Shown: positions 25,823 to 35,039 of the stretch, one piece after another | Layout: every line of letters starts with the position of its first letter | Numbering within the stretch: the first letter of the stretch is position 1 | DNA from: an uncultured Clostridia bacterium | GTDB taxonomy: Bacteria; Bacillota; Clostridia; Christensenellales; Borkfalkiaceae | Reading direction: 5' to 3' | Assembly (NCBI GenBank): GCA_904419945.1 | Contig: CAJFTM010000048.1 | Coordinates: 1 to 64,000 of the forward strand | DNA length: 64,000 nt | Notes under the pieces: model-generated | What the model saw: the letters and a program-made list of their open reading frames with translations, nothing else | Told to the model about the DNA's origin: nothing | Databases searched by the model: none | Made by a program: the position numbers and the translations under genes

Positions 25823-27028
25823 TTACGCTTCCTCCCCTTCTTTAATAGACTTATCGATAATACTGCCGGCTGCGATCTTAGCCCCTTTGCCGACTTTAAT
25901 GCCTCGCCCGAGCACGGCGATCCCTTTTGCCGCTTCCTTATCTTCGCCGACTTTTGCGCCATCATCGACGGTAACACTCTCGTCGATGATCGCATATTTA
26001 ACGACAGCCCCTTTGTGAATGACCGTATTGCTCATAATGACACTGTCCTGCACGACAGCGCCTTCTTCGATGACGACATTACTAGATAATACGCTGTTTT
26101 CGACCGTTCCATAAACTTCACAGCCGAGCGCAATCATGGAGTTTTTCACGACCGAGTGATCCCCCATATATTCAGGAGGCGCCAACGGATTGCGCGAATG
26201 AATCTTCCACGCAGTATTCGCGACGTCGAACGCAGGATCTTCGCCCAACAAATCCATATTCGCTTCCCAAAGAGAGCTAATGGTTCCGACGTCTTTCCAA
26301 TATCCCTCAAAGCGATATGCGAACATCTTCTCGCCGGCATTCAGCATTGCAGGCAGAACATTTTTACCGAAATCCTTGGAAGAATTCGGATCGTTTTCAT
26401 CCGCTTCCAAATATTTATACATCTTTTCAGCCGTGAATATGTACACGCCCATGGAAGCGAGCGTGCTCTTCGGCTGCTTCGGTTTTTCTTCAAACTCGTA
26501 GACCGAGCCATCCGGATTTGTATTGAGGATACCAAAACGAGAAGCTTCCTTTAAAGGTACTTCAATGGCCGCAATGGTGCAGTCCGCCCCTTTATCGATG
26601 TGTGCGCGCAACATTCTGCTGTAATCCATTTTGTAAATGTGATCACCCGACAAAATGAGGACATAGGACGGATTGTACATCTTGATAAAATTCAAATTCT
26701 GGTAAATTGCGTTGGCCGTCCCCTCATACCATGCAGATTTTGACTTTTTCTGATACGGCGAAAGTACATGAACCCCGCCAAAATTCCGGTCAAGATCCCA
26801 AGGCTGTCCGTTGCCGATGTACTCATTGAGCACAAGCGGCTGATACTGCGTCAGAACACCAACAGTATCGATCCCCGAGTTGACGCAATTCGAAAGCGGA
26901 AAATCGATGATACGATACTTTGCGCCAAACGGCACTGCCGGCTTTGCAATATTGTTTGTCAGAGCATAAAGTCTGCTACCCTGCCCGCCGGCAAGCAACA
27001 TTGCAACGCACTCTTTCTTTCTTTGCAT
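25823..27028 (-). CDS. glgC: Glucose-1-phosphate adenylyltransferase, catalytic subunit
   Basis: A 401-residue GlgC. The ATP-binding loop [14 protein letters not shown] (about 11-24) is intact, followed by [19 protein letters not shown] and the sugar-binding [10 protein letters not shown] segment; the beta-helix domain follows. It makes ADP-glucose, the committed step of glycogen synthesis, probably as a heteromer with GlgD. Second gene of the operon after glgB. Confidence 0.97.
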   Translation of the reverse strand: MQRKKECVAMLLAGGQGSRLYALTNNIAKPAVPFGAKYRIIDFPLSNCVNSGIDTVGVLTQYQPLVLNEYIGNGQPWDLDRNFGGVHVLSPYQKKSKSAWYEGTANAIYQNLNFIKMYNPSYVLILSGDHIYKMDYSRMLRAHIDKGADCTIAAIEVPLKEASRFGILNTNPDGSVYEFEEKPKQPKSTLASMGVYIFTAEKMYKYLEADENDPNSSKDFGKNVLPAMLNAGEKMFAYRFEGYWKDVGTISSLWEANMDLLGEDPAFDVANTAWKIHSRNPLAPPEYMGDHSVVKNSMIALGCEVYGTVENSVLSSNVVIEEGAVVQDSVIMSNTVIHKGAVVKYAIIDESVTVDDGAKVGEDKEAAKGIAVLGRGIKVGKGAKIAAGSIIDKSIKEGEEA

Positions 27029-27084
27029 ATTCTACCCCCAAAAATTTATTTGACTGATTTATCAAATACGCGGCCGAAATACGG

Positions 27085-28968
27085 TCACAGTATTTTCTGC
27101 AAATAGACGCAACTCAACTTCGGCATTTCGATTTTAATCGAATGTTCTTTGCCGTGGCTCGGCTTTCGCTCGGTATTAAAAATCCTCTTTTTCATTTCGC
27201 CGTTGCCGCCGAATTTCGGATGATCTGTATTGAATACAACTTTGTATTTTCCCTTCGGCACCCCAAGACGATAGCCTTCTGCTTTTGCACCTGAAAAGTT
27301 TACGACAACGAGATACGTATTCTGCGCTTTATCCTTCCGCAGATATGCGACAATGTTGCGGTCCGCATCATTTGCAGCGATCCATTCAAATCCGTCCCAA
27401 GAATCTTCGATCTCATAAAAAGCAGGGGTCTCCGCATAAAAATGATTTAATGCGGCATTCATATCTGACAATTTCTGATGGAGAGGATACTCTTTCAGGA
27501 AAAAGTCAAGGCCCTCTTTATAGTTCCATTCCTTGAATTGACCAAACTCACATCCCATAAACAGCAACTTTTTGCCGGGATGAGACATCATATATCCCAT
27601 AAATGCGCGCAGATTTGCGAATTTTTCTTCATAACTGCCGGGCATTTTATCCAATAACGAGCGTTTACCATATACAACTTCGTCATGAGAAATGGGAAGT
27701 ACATAATTTTCAGTAAATGCATACATCATCGAAAAGGTCAACTTATTATGATTGCCCTTGCGGAAATACGGATCTGTCTGCATATAATCGAGGACGTCAT
27801 TCATCCAGCCCATATTCCACTTAAAATTAAAACCGAGGCCGCCAATATCGACCGGCTTTGTGACCAACGGCCAAGCCGTTGACTCTTCGGCGATCATTAA
27901 AGCATCCGGGAATCGCGAAAAGATAGTCGAATTTAGTCGCCGTAAAAATTCGATTGCCTCGAGATTCTTATTTTCGCCATATTTGTTGGGAAGCCATTCG
28001 CCCGGACGCTTATCGTAATCCAAATACAGCATCGACGCGACAGCATCGACACGCAATCCATCAATATGGAATTTATCAAAGAAAAAATATGCATTTGAAA
28101 TCAAGAAGGACAAAATCTCGTTTCGGCCATAATCAAAGCGACGGGTCCCCCAGCTCTTATGCTCCTGCCGATCCCACGCGGGGCTCTCGTAAAGCGGCTG
28201 ACCGTCAAACTCATATAAACCGTGAGCATCCTTCGGGAAATGTGCCGGGACCCAGTCCATAATGACGCCGATGCCGTTTTTATGGCATTCGTTGACGAGG
28301 TGCATAAAATCATGCGGCGTGCCCAGGCGGGAAGTAATCGCATAATATCCGGTCACTTGGTACCCCCAAGAGCCATCGTACGGATATTCGCACAGCGGCA
28401 TAAATTCGACGTGCGTATAGCCCATCTCTTTCAAATACGGAATAAGCTCATCGACCAATTTATTAAAATCGAAATAATTACCGTCACCGTACTGTCGCCA
28501 AGAAAGCGCATTCATCTCATAGATATTCATCGGAGAAGTATACGGATTTTTGGCTTTCCGCTTTTTCAGATATTCTTTATCCGACCATTTAAATCCTCTC
28601 AGGTCATATGTTTTTGAGGCTGTCTTAGAAGGCGTCTCTGCATGAAATGCATACGGGTCCGCTTTATACAAAAAGCGTCCGTCCTTCGTTCGGATACAAT
28701 ATTTATAAACAGAATAATTTTTTAACCCCGGAACAAACAATTCATATGTTTCGCCGTCTAAAAGCCTCCGCATCTGATTTGCATCCGGATTCCATTCATT
28801 GAAATCGCCGACAACGGAAACCGCCTCCGCATGCGGCGCCCATACGCGAAAAATATATCCCTTTTTATTCTCTTCCGAATATGGATGAGCCCCGAAAAAC
28901 TCATACGCCTCATAATTCTTTCCGTGATGAAAAACATATAAAGGGAAATCGACCGTCGATTGCATCAT
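27085..28968 (-). CDS. glgB: 1,4-alpha-glucan branching enzyme
   Basis: A 627-residue GH13 branching enzyme with an N-terminal CBM48-like domain (FRVWAPHAEAVSVVGDFNEW) and a catalytic barrel: nucleophile Asp in GLRVDAVASMLYLDY, Glu in MIAEESTAWP and Asp in ISHDEVVYGK. It introduces alpha-1,6 branches in glycogen. First gene of the glgB-C-D-A-P-amylase operon; GGAGG lies upstream of the ATG and a consensus promoter 44-72 bp upstream. Confidence 0.96.
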   Translation of the reverse strand: MMQSTVDFPLYVFHHGKNYEAYEFFGAHPYSEENKKGYIFRVWAPHAEAVSVVGDFNEWNPDANQMRRLLDGETYELFVPGLKNYSVYKYCIRTKDGRFLYKADPYAFHAETPSKTASKTYDLRGFKWSDKEYLKKRKAKNPYTSPMNIYEMNALSWRQYGDGNYFDFNKLVDELIPYLKEMGYTHVEFMPLCEYPYDGSWGYQVTGYYAITSRLGTPHDFMHLVNECHKNGIGVIMDWVPAHFPKDAHGLYEFDGQPLYESPAWDRQEHKSWGTRRFDYGRNEILSFLISNAYFFFDKFHIDGLRVDAVASMLYLDYDKRPGEWLPNKYGENKNLEAIEFLRRLNSTIFSRFPDALMIAEESTAWPLVTKPVDIGGLGFNFKWNMGWMNDVLDYMQTDPYFRKGNHNKLTFSMMYAFTENYVLPISHDEVVYGKRSLLDKMPGSYEEKFANLRAFMGYMMSHPGKKLLFMGCEFGQFKEWNYKEGLDFFLKEYPLHQKLSDMNAALNHFYAETPAFYEIEDSWDGFEWIAANDADRNIVAYLRKDKAQNTYLVVVNFSGAKAEGYRLGVPKGKYKVVFNTDHPKFGGNGEMKKRIFNTERKPSHGKEHSIKIEMPKLSCVYLQKIL

Positions 28969-29011
28969 CTTCCTCCATCGTTACGGCAGCGTACTGCCTG
29001 TCTTCTTAGAT

Positions 29012-29040
29012 ATTATACAATAGAACGGAACAATTTTCAA
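29012..29040 (-). promoter_or_regulatory. glg operon promoter
   Basis: On the minus strand TTGAAA (29040-29035), a 17-bp spacer and TATAAT (29017-29012). This consensus promoter can drive all six glycogen genes; no other promoter or terminator is evident within the operon. Confidence 0.8.
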
Positions 29041-29047
29041 TAGTTCC
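29027..29047. promoter_or_regulatory. Palindromic candidate operator over the glg -35 box
   Basis: Imperfect inverted repeat: GGAAC (29027-29031) and GTTCC (29043-29047) with partial symmetry inside. It spans the -35 element, a position where a bound repressor would block polymerase. The regulator is unknown. Confidence 0.4.
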
Positions 29048-29143
29048 GCGAAAAAAGTCAAAAAAATTTGCAAAAAACGTGGCGGATCGTTCTCTTGATC
29101 CCAGTTGCATGTCCAAAAACCAATATAAAAAACAAAGGATTTT

Positions 29144-29180
29144 AATAAATATACATTTTCTTGAATAATGTATATTTATT
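29144..29180 (-). terminator. AT-rich hairpin downstream of the O-antigen-ligase-like gene
   Basis: A perfect 14-bp AT-rich stem (29144-29157 with 29167-29180), starting 5 bp after the stop codon at 29185. The minus-strand tail is TTAAAATCC. Weak as a terminator by GC content; it may act as an mRNA 3' stabiliser. Confidence 0.45.
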
Positions 29181-29184
29181 TGAT

Positions 29185-30732
29185 CTAAACAAAAGTTGGA
29201 AAACGCTTTTCAGCTCGTTCTGTATGCCAAAGGGCGCCACGCGAATGGTTATTAACGTCCAATTCCCACAAGCCAAGTGCAAGCGAATAAAGAAGGGCCG
29301 GAAAGATGTGAAAAACATGATTATCTAAGAGAGATGCCCCACTGACAGCCAGAAAAATACTGAGATACAGAATTCTGTCTGCCGTCGGACGTCGAAAAAG
29401 AAGACACAATACTTGCGAGATATGATATAAATACGCCATCATGCCGATAAGTCCACAGCTCGCAAAAATCTGCACAAAGATATTGTGATACATATCCGGG
29501 AACACCCAATTGGCAATATCGAATCCAAAGTCCGGATAAAAGTGTATATAAAATCCTGACCCGAAAAGTGGCGCCGACAAAAATTTTTCCCAGCCAAATT
29601 GCCAAATGGCAAAGCGATTTGAATCTCCAAAACCGCGATCAAAAATAGTTGCAAAAATTTCACGAATACGGTCGAAAAATAAAAAGCCGATTGCTGCAAT
29701 GCCCGCGATCATGAAAAGATTACAGCCGCGCACAAAGGCACGCCTGGGGCTGCGCACTACAGAGAGAATGATTGCCCCCCCAACCAGTAAAACGCCTCCC
29801 GTCAACAGAGCCGTTCGGCTGAGCGTACAAGCGATTGCGCCCAATTGCAAAAATGCAAACAGATAAAACAACCAGCCGTGCCGCAATTTATAAACAAGGT
29901 ACAGCGATGCCGGTAAAAACATAGCCAACATGCCGCCAAAATTATTGCTCATCCCCCATCCGGCGATCATGGCATCCTTATTGATAGATAGATCGGAAAG
30001 GATCGATCCTTCTGCCAAGAAATTCTGCAAAATTTGCAATCCTGTAATACTGATCCCGCTTGCCGTCTGAAACACTTCCCGAAACAGCAATGCGTATATT
30101 ATTTGCAAAAAGATTACGATTCCGGCTGCCGCGCAACATGTCGCAAAATAGCACCCGTTATCGGATCGCTGCGAACCTGTACATCGCACAAAAAAATAGA
30201 TCGCGACAAAAGAAGCAGCGATCAGCGCGCCGAATAAAAAATCTTGCAGCACATACTCTGGAGACAGCGCACCATTTAATAAAAAAGCAATCAACAACGC
30301 GATCATCCCGCCTTGCAGACCCTTCGGATGAATGCCAAAGCGCTCTTTCTTTGCGAGAGCCATGCGGACGACAAGCATCGCAACGGCGATTACGCCTAAA
30401 ACACCGAGCGAAACGAACGTAGCGATCGAATTAAAAAAATCAGAGTCAGCCTGCGGCGTATGCATCCAACTGGTCGAATATACAATGAGCACGACCGGCG
30501 GCAAAACGGCTCGTACATCTTTAGCAAATAAACAAATAAACGTGATGAGCAGAGCCGTGACCCCATAGACAAACGCTTCCAGTCCAAGAATAGAACTTAT
30601 CAACACCAATGCAGCATAAATACATATAAATGCATACCCATCTATAAATTCACAAAAATTGCGAACCGAAAAATGACCACTTCGTGACACATCACACAAA
30701 GGAACAAATGATCTTCTCCGTATGCTTTCCAT
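29185..30732 (-). CDS. O-antigen ligase/polymerase-like membrane protein
   Basis: A 515-residue polytopic membrane protein with about a dozen hydrophobic helices. It has a Wzy/WaaL-type C-terminal region: a long extracytoplasmic segment after about residue 370 (GSGFYIHFYPDFGFD and NIFVQIFASCGLIGM) resembles the conserved H-N-x-x-Q pattern of O-antigen ligase family proteins. In Gram-positives such proteins polymerise or attach cell-surface glycans. AGGAG lies before the ATG. It stands alone between the glg operon and tRNA-Leu, with no glycan cluster nearby, so its polymer cannot be named. Confidence 0.75.
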   Translation of the reverse strand: MESIRRRSFVPLCDVSRSGHFSVRNFCEFIDGYAFICIYAALVLISSILGLEAFVYGVTALLITFICLFAKDVRAVLPPVVLIVYSTSWMHTPQADSDFFNSIATFVSLGVLGVIAVAMLVVRMALAKKERFGIHPKGLQGGMIALLIAFLLNGALSPEYVLQDFLFGALIAASFVAIYFFVRCTGSQRSDNGCYFATCCAAAGIVIFLQIIYALLFREVFQTASGISITGLQILQNFLAEGSILSDLSINKDAMIAGWGMSNNFGGMLAMFLPASLYLVYKLRHGWLFYLFAFLQLGAIACTLSRTALLTGGVLLVGGAIILSVVRSPRRAFVRGCNLFMIAGIAAIGFLFFDRIREIFATIFDRGFGDSNRFAIWQFGWEKFLSAPLFGSGFYIHFYPDFGFDIANWVFPDMYHNIFVQIFASCGLIGMMAYLYHISQVLCLLFRRPTADRILYLSIFLAVSGASLLDNHVFHIFPALLYSLALGLWELDVNNHSRGALWHTERAEKRFPTFV

Positions 30733-30791
30733 TCAGCTTCTCCTTCGTTTGCCGAGTATCTTTGATCGGTATGCATCGACCATATTATAAG

Positions 30792-30819
30792 AAAAGAGCA
30801 TCGCGATCGCGATGCTCTT
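30792..30819 (-). terminator. Terminator of tRNA-Leu(GAG)
   Basis: A 26-bp perfect palindrome (30794-30819) built on GAGCATCGC/GCGATGCTC; on the minus strand it follows the tRNA 3' end and runs into TTTTC. Confidence 0.8.
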
Positions 30820-30822
30820 CTT

Positions 30823-30907
30823 TGGTGTGAAGAATGGGACTTGAACCCACACGGATTTCTCCATACGCCCCTCAAACGTACGCGTCTGCCAGTTCCGCCA
30901 TCCTCAC
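30823..30907 (-). tRNA. tRNA-Leu (anticodon GAG)
   Basis: An 85-nt class II tRNA on the minus strand: acceptor GTGAGGA, an anticodon arm TACGT/GCGTA with loop TTGAGGG (anticodon GAG, codons CTC/CTT), a long variable arm, T-loop TTCAAGTC and an encoded CCA at 30825-30823. Its own promoter and terminator flank it. Confidence 0.95.
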
Positions 30908-30918
30908 AAGCAAGATTA

Positions 30919-30947
30919 ATTTTACTATATCGCGAATAAAAAGTCAA
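30919..30947 (-). promoter_or_regulatory. Promoter of tRNA-Leu(GAG)
   Basis: On the minus strand TTGACT (30947-30942), a 17-bp spacer and TAAAAT (30924-30919), 12 bp before the tRNA 5' end. It begins one base after the stop of the transglycosylase gene. Confidence 0.75.
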
Positions 30948-30948
30948 G

Positions 30949-31491
30949 TTATCCGTAAAAGAATTTGTAACAAAAATAAAAATTTTTTGTCCGACGGACA
31001 TAGGATCGCGTTTCCGGATACGGGATACAAATCAGTTCGCCATTCGAATTGGTCAATTCCGGATCAGAAAGCCAACGACGTACTGTACCTTCCCCTGCAT
31101 TGTATGCTGCAAGTATCTCTTCCAACCGATCAAAACGATCCGATAAATAACGGAGATAGCCGACACCCAACCGGATATTCTCCTCCGGATCCGTCAATTC
31201 GCCGCTACTGCCGAGTATTGTCTGCATAAACTGCGCCGTTGAAGGCATCAATTGCATTATCCCGATCGCCCCGGCTCCGCTGACTGCATCAGCCCGAAAA
31301 TTACTTTCCGCGCGAATCACCGCAAAGACAAGTTCTTCCTCAACGCCAAACTCTTCCGCTTTCGCACAAATCAAAGCCTCTCTTCTTTTAGGTACCCAAA
31401 AAGCATATATACCGATGAAAAAAGCAATGATCACCAGCAGGCAAATAATTGCCGCCAATACTTTACTTCTCCGATTGAGCCTCCAGTGCAT
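30949..31491 (-). CDS. Membrane-anchored lytic transglycosylase (SLT domain)
   Basis: A 180-residue protein: one N-terminal membrane helix (about 11-32), then a Slt-type lysozyme-fold domain. The catalytic Glu lies in AVIRAESNF, followed by GAIGIMQLMPSTA and the C-terminal AYNAGEG motif. It cleaves peptidoglycan with anhydro-muropeptide formation. The ATG at 31491 has AGGTGG just upstream and overlaps the coaE 3' end by 29 bp; a TTG inside (SD GGAG 9 bases upstream) is an alternative start. A longer in-frame ATG at 31539 lies deep in coaE and is unlikely. Confidence 0.88.
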   Translation of the reverse strand: MHWRLNRRSKVLAAIICLLVIIAFFIGIYAFWVPKRREALICAKAEEFGVEEELVFAVIRAESNFRADAVSGAGAIGIMQLMPSTAQFMQTILGSSGELTDPEENIRLGVGYLRYLSDRFDRLEEILAAYNAGEGTVRRWLSDPELTNSNGELICIPYPETRSYVRRTKNFYFCYKFFYG

Positions 31492-32068
31492 ATACCACCT
31501 GTCTGACCGCCGTATGCAGAGCGGCCATATTCCCGTCATTATCTATTACAGTATGCCCAAGGAGCGAATTTTTTTCATAATCAAACTGATTTTTTATACG
31601 GGCCAACACCTGCTCGCGCGTCAAACCATCGCGACGACTGACCGCCTGTATCCTCTGCTCTAACGGGCGGCGGACAACGATCACTCCATCGAACGTATTC
31701 TCATATCCCCCCTCCAACAAAAGAGGAACCTCGGCAAAGACAAGCATACTGTCACTTTGCACAGCTTCCATCAAATCCCAAAGGCGCCGCATGATCACGG
31801 GATGCGTGATCGCATCCAATGTTTGTAAGGCTGTAGCATCAGTAAAAACGATTTCAGCCAACGCCGCACGATCGAGTTTTCCAGCGTTCATGCAGCTCGG
31901 AAAGCGAGTGCAGAGCTCTTTTCGAACAAAGGGATCATCATAAATTCCACGCGCAACTGCATCTGCAGAAAAGACCGGATATCCTAATTCCTCGATGATA
32001 TGAGTTACCGTGCTTTTTCCGCTGCCGATCCCGCCTGTGATGGCAATATAACGTTTACTTTGCTTCAT
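31463..32068 (-). CDS. coaE: Dephospho-CoA kinase
   Basis: A 201-residue CoaE, the last step of CoA synthesis. The P-loop GGIGSGKST is near residue 11; the core shows VFSADAVAR, FAEVPLLLEGG and the basic lid RRDGLTREQVLARI. Its start overlaps the polA stop by 14 bp, the common polA-coaE arrangement of Firmicutes, and its end overlaps the transglycosylase start. Confidence 0.95.
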   Translation of the reverse strand: MKQSKRYIAITGGIGSGKSTVTHIIEELGYPVFSADAVARGIYDDPFVRKELCTRFPSCMNAGKLDRAALAEIVFTDATALQTLDAITHPVIMRRLWDLMEAVQSDSMLVFAEVPLLLEGGYENTFDGVIVVRRPLEQRIQAVSRRDGLTREQVLARIKNQFDYEKNSLLGHTVIDNDGNMAALHTAVRQVVYALEAQSEK

Positions 32069-34616
32069 ACCAATTTCTTCCGCAATGAACCTCCGCTACG
32101 AGCGGAACAGCAAGCTCCACCGCATGTTCCATTTCCGTCTTTAAAATATTTGCGACCTCTTCCTGTTCATCCATCCAAGCGTCGATAACGAGTTCGTCGT
32201 GCACCTGCAGGATCAATTGCGAACGGAATCTTCCCTGATGCAGCCGATCGGCAATGCGGATCATGGCAAGCTTAATTATATCGGCGCTGCTGCCCTGCAA
32301 AGGCATATTCATCGCCGCGCGCTCGCCAAAAGAGCGCACATTATAATTGGAAGAGCGGATCTCCGCAATCATTCTTTTGCGCCCCAACAATGTCGTCACA
32401 TATCCATTTTTGCGCGCGAATGCGACATTTTCATCCATATATTTTTTCACATCCGAATACCGTTCGAAATAACGGCGAATGTATTCACCGGCTTGTTTCG
32501 TCGAAATATGCAAATTCGCAGCAAGGCCAAAATCACTGATGCCGTAAATAATGCCGAAATTGACGGCCTTCGCTTCCCGACGCTGCGCGGGGGTGACGGC
32601 ACCCAACGGCACTTCGAACACCTGCGATGCCGTCAATGCATGGATATCCTGTCCCTCGCGGTATGCCTCGATCAATTCTTTACATCCGGAAAAATGAGCG
32701 AGTAATCGCAGCTCGATCTGCGAATAATCGGCATCAATCAAAATGCGCCCTTTATCTCGCGCAATAAATAGCTTACGCAGTTCGCGCCCTTCCTCGTCCC
32801 GAACCGGAATATTCTGCAAATTCGGATTCAAACTGGACAGCCGCCCCGTCGATGTCTGCACCTGATTATAGGTCGTATGCACGAGATGCGTATTCGGATC
32901 GATCAGCGGCTTAAACCCATCGATATATGTCGACAGCAATTTTTGCAAATGGCGACAATGGAGAACATCCCGGACAATTTCGTAATCATCCTGCAATTTT
33001 TCCAGTACATCTGCGCTTGTCGAATACGTTCCCCTTTTACTCTTTTTAGGAGCCGGGATGCCAAGCTTTTCAAACAAGATCTTTCCCAGCTGCATCGGCG
33101 AGTTTAGGTTAAAGGTTTCTCCTGCCAAACGATAAATGCGCTCTGTGATCGCCGCGATCTGTTCGCGGTATCTCTTTTCGAACTGTTCAGACATAGCAGT
33201 ATCGATCATGACGCCATCTTCTTCCATTTCGAAGAGAACATCGCTTAAAGGCAATTCGACGTCACGATACAGCGACTCCATTCCTTGTTCTTTCAGTTTC
33301 TCTGAAAAAGAACCAAACATCCGAAATACGCCATACGCAGGATGAGTTTCGCTCAGCCCCTCACTCTGCAGAGCAAATGCAAGATTGTCATCCCTGCCGC
33401 TGTAATCGATCAAATACTTCATCAGAGAAACGTCTTCCGCTTTGGTAAGCAGCTCTGCCCCATGTGACCGAAGCATATGCCAAAAAGCTTTTTTGCCATA
33501 TAAGATCGCCGTTTGAGAAGGATTCGAAAACAACCCGCTCAGAGCGCAATTAAAATCTTCATCCGAAAGTCCGTCATCCAAAAGCGTTTGACGCATCCTT
33601 ACTATATATTCTTTCCCATCGCTATATACATGAATACCGTCTTGTACGCGCGCCACAGCAAAAATTTTTGCTTCACTCATCACGGATAAAAATTTTTTCG
33701 TCTCTGAGACTGTAACGAGTTCGGCAAAAATCTCTTGTTGTTTTTGTTGCGCCGGTTCTCCCTTTTCAAATAAATCTAATTTTAAAAAAGAGGTAAACTC
33801 CAGCTGCAAAAACTGTGTCCGTACTTCTTCCGAAAAGGGCATGTAAATCTCGCCGGCATCCTCCGGCAAATCGAGCGGAACATTTCGATCGATCGTCGCA
33901 AGCGTACGCGAAAGATAGGCCGATTCACGCCCGGCTTCCAGCTTTTTTTGTACGGAAGGCGCTGTTTCATCGATGTGAGTATAGACGCCGTCTAAATTTC
34001 CAAAGCGCTGTATAAGCGACCGCGCCGTTTTTTCACCGACACCTGGAACACCCGGGATGTTGTCAGAAGCGTCCCCCATGAGCGCCTTCATATCAATCAC
34101 TTGAGCGGGAGCATAGCCCACGATCGCTTCAAAATTTTCCCAGTTCAGTTTTAACAGTTCTGAAACACCTGTCTTGGTAAAATAAACATCTGTGCACTCG
34201 TCCACGAGCTGATATGCATCTCGGTCACCCGTAATAATAATGCTCTTTGTATCGGCAAACCGATGCGACAGCGTACCGATCAAATCATCCGCCTCATACC
34301 CCTCCTTTTCGCATATTGTAAAGCGCATAGAACGAAGCAATTCCTTTAGGATGTTAACCTGAACGACAAGATCTTCCGGCATCGGTTTGCGAGTTGCCTT
34401 ATAACTTTCATACATTTTATGCCGAAAGGTCGGAGCCTTCAGATCGAACGCGACAATCAATCCTTCCGGATGAATATCCGATAACAATTTCAATAATAGT
34501 TTGATAAACCCAAAAACCGCATTCGTCGGCGTACCGTCGCGCGTCGTAAGAGGTCGCATACCATAATAGGCTCGATTGAGCAAACTGTTACCGTCGATCA
34601 AGACAAGATTTTTCAT
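32055..34616 (-). CDS. polA: DNA polymerase I
   Basis: An 853-residue family A polymerase. It has an N-terminal 5'-3' exonuclease (NSLLNRAYYG, YEADDLIGTL, ITGDRDAYQL, GDASDNIPGVPGVGEKTA). The middle 3'-5' exonuclease-like domain lacks the usual acidic residues (FAVARVQDG), so proofreading is not expected, as in Bacillus Pol I. Polymerase motifs A (DADYSQIELR), B (KAVNFGIIYG) and C (QVHDELV) are intact. It repairs gaps and removes Okazaki primers. A promoter lies 42-70 bp upstream. Confidence 0.97.
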   Translation of the reverse strand: MKNLVLIDGNSLLNRAYYGMRPLTTRDGTPTNAVFGFIKLLLKLLSDIHPEGLIVAFDLKAPTFRHKMYESYKATRKPMPEDLVVQVNILKELLRSMRFTICEKEGYEADDLIGTLSHRFADTKSIIITGDRDAYQLVDECTDVYFTKTGVSELLKLNWENFEAIVGYAPAQVIDMKALMGDASDNIPGVPGVGEKTARSLIQRFGNLDGVYTHIDETAPSVQKKLEAGRESAYLSRTLATIDRNVPLDLPEDAGEIYMPFSEEVRTQFLQLEFTSFLKLDLFEKGEPAQQKQQEIFAELVTVSETKKFLSVMSEAKIFAVARVQDGIHVYSDGKEYIVRMRQTLLDDGLSDEDFNCALSGLFSNPSQTAILYGKKAFWHMLRSHGAELLTKAEDVSLMKYLIDYSGRDDNLAFALQSEGLSETHPAYGVFRMFGSFSEKLKEQGMESLYRDVELPLSDVLFEMEEDGVMIDTAMSEQFEKRYREQIAAITERIYRLAGETFNLNSPMQLGKILFEKLGIPAPKKSKRGTYSTSADVLEKLQDDYEIVRDVLHCRHLQKLLSTYIDGFKPLIDPNTHLVHTTYNQVQTSTGRLSSLNPNLQNIPVRDEEGRELRKLFIARDKGRILIDADYSQIELRLLAHFSGCKELIEAYREGQDIHALTASQVFEVPLGAVTPAQRREAKAVNFGIIYGISDFGLAANLHISTKQAGEYIRRYFERYSDVKKYMDENVAFARKNGYVTTLLGRKRMIAEIRSSNYNVRSFGERAAMNMPLQGSSADIIKLAMIRIADRLHQGRFRSQLILQVHDELVIDAWMDEQEEVANILKTEMEHAVELAVPLVAEVHCGRNWYEAK

Positions 34617-34657
34617 TCTACATTCCTTATTTTACGTCAAAGACAGGAGATGTACTC

Positions 34658-34686
34658 ATTATAGCAAAATCCTATCCAAGATGCAA
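34658..34686 (-). promoter_or_regulatory. polA-coaE-slt promoter
   Basis: On the minus strand TTGCAT (34686-34681), a 17-bp spacer and TATAAT (34663-34658), downstream of the acpP terminator. Confidence 0.75.
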
Positions 34687-34709
34687 CCGCTCCTTTATAC
34701 AATCCCATG

Positions 34710-34743
34710 AAAAGCGTCCCGCATTATATTTCTGCGGGGCGTC
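34710..34743 (-). terminator. acpP terminator
   Basis: A 10-bp GC-rich stem (34714-34723 with 34733-34742, two G-U pairs) followed on the minus strand by TTTT (34713-34710). It lies 6 bp after the acpP stop. Confidence 0.75.
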
Positions 34744-34749
34744 ATCCAA

Positions 34750-34986
34750 TTACTTTTCCAGTTTTTCGATCATATCGACAATATCCTGCACAGTCTTGAC
34801 GTTGACGATATCATCTTCCGGAATCGAGATCCCGTAATCATCTTCTAAAGAGATCAGAAGCTCGACGACATCCAGTGAATCTGCCCCGAGATCTTTGACC
34901 ACATCGCTTTGCGGCGTGATTTTTTCCGGCTTGAGATTCAACTGTTTGGCGAGCATATCACGAACCTTCTCAAACATAACAATCAT
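34750..34986 (-). CDS. acpP: Acyl carrier protein
   Basis: A 78-residue acidic four-helix acyl carrier protein. The phosphopantetheine attachment serine lies in GADSLDVVEL. It carries growing fatty acyl chains. Two ATGs are possible: the first (34986) is 3 bases from AAAGGAGG, the second (34977) is 12 bases away and would give the standard 75-residue protein; the sequence does not decide. It is transcribed alone, with its own promoter and terminator, rather than in a fab operon. Confidence 0.95.
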   Translation of the reverse strand: MIVMFEKVRDMLAKQLNLKPEKITPQSDVVKDLGADSLDVVELLISLEDDYGISIPEDDIVNVKTVQDIVDMIEKLEK

Positions 34987-35006
34987 GATCCTCCTTTATT
35001 GTGACT

Positions 35007-35035
35007 ATTTTACTAAATCTGACTTATTTTGTCAA
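35007..35035 (-). promoter_or_regulatory. acpP promoter
   Basis: On the minus strand a perfect TTGACA (35035-35030), a 17-bp spacer and TAAAAT (35012-35007). This is among the strongest promoters in the window, fitting high ACP demand. Confidence 0.8.
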
Positions 35036-35039
35036 TATT

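Noticed and set aside
30642-31001. Minus-strand ORF of 119 codons across tRNA-Leu(GAG)
   Set aside because: It reads through the tRNA and its promoter and terminator; no ribosome site or family similarity.
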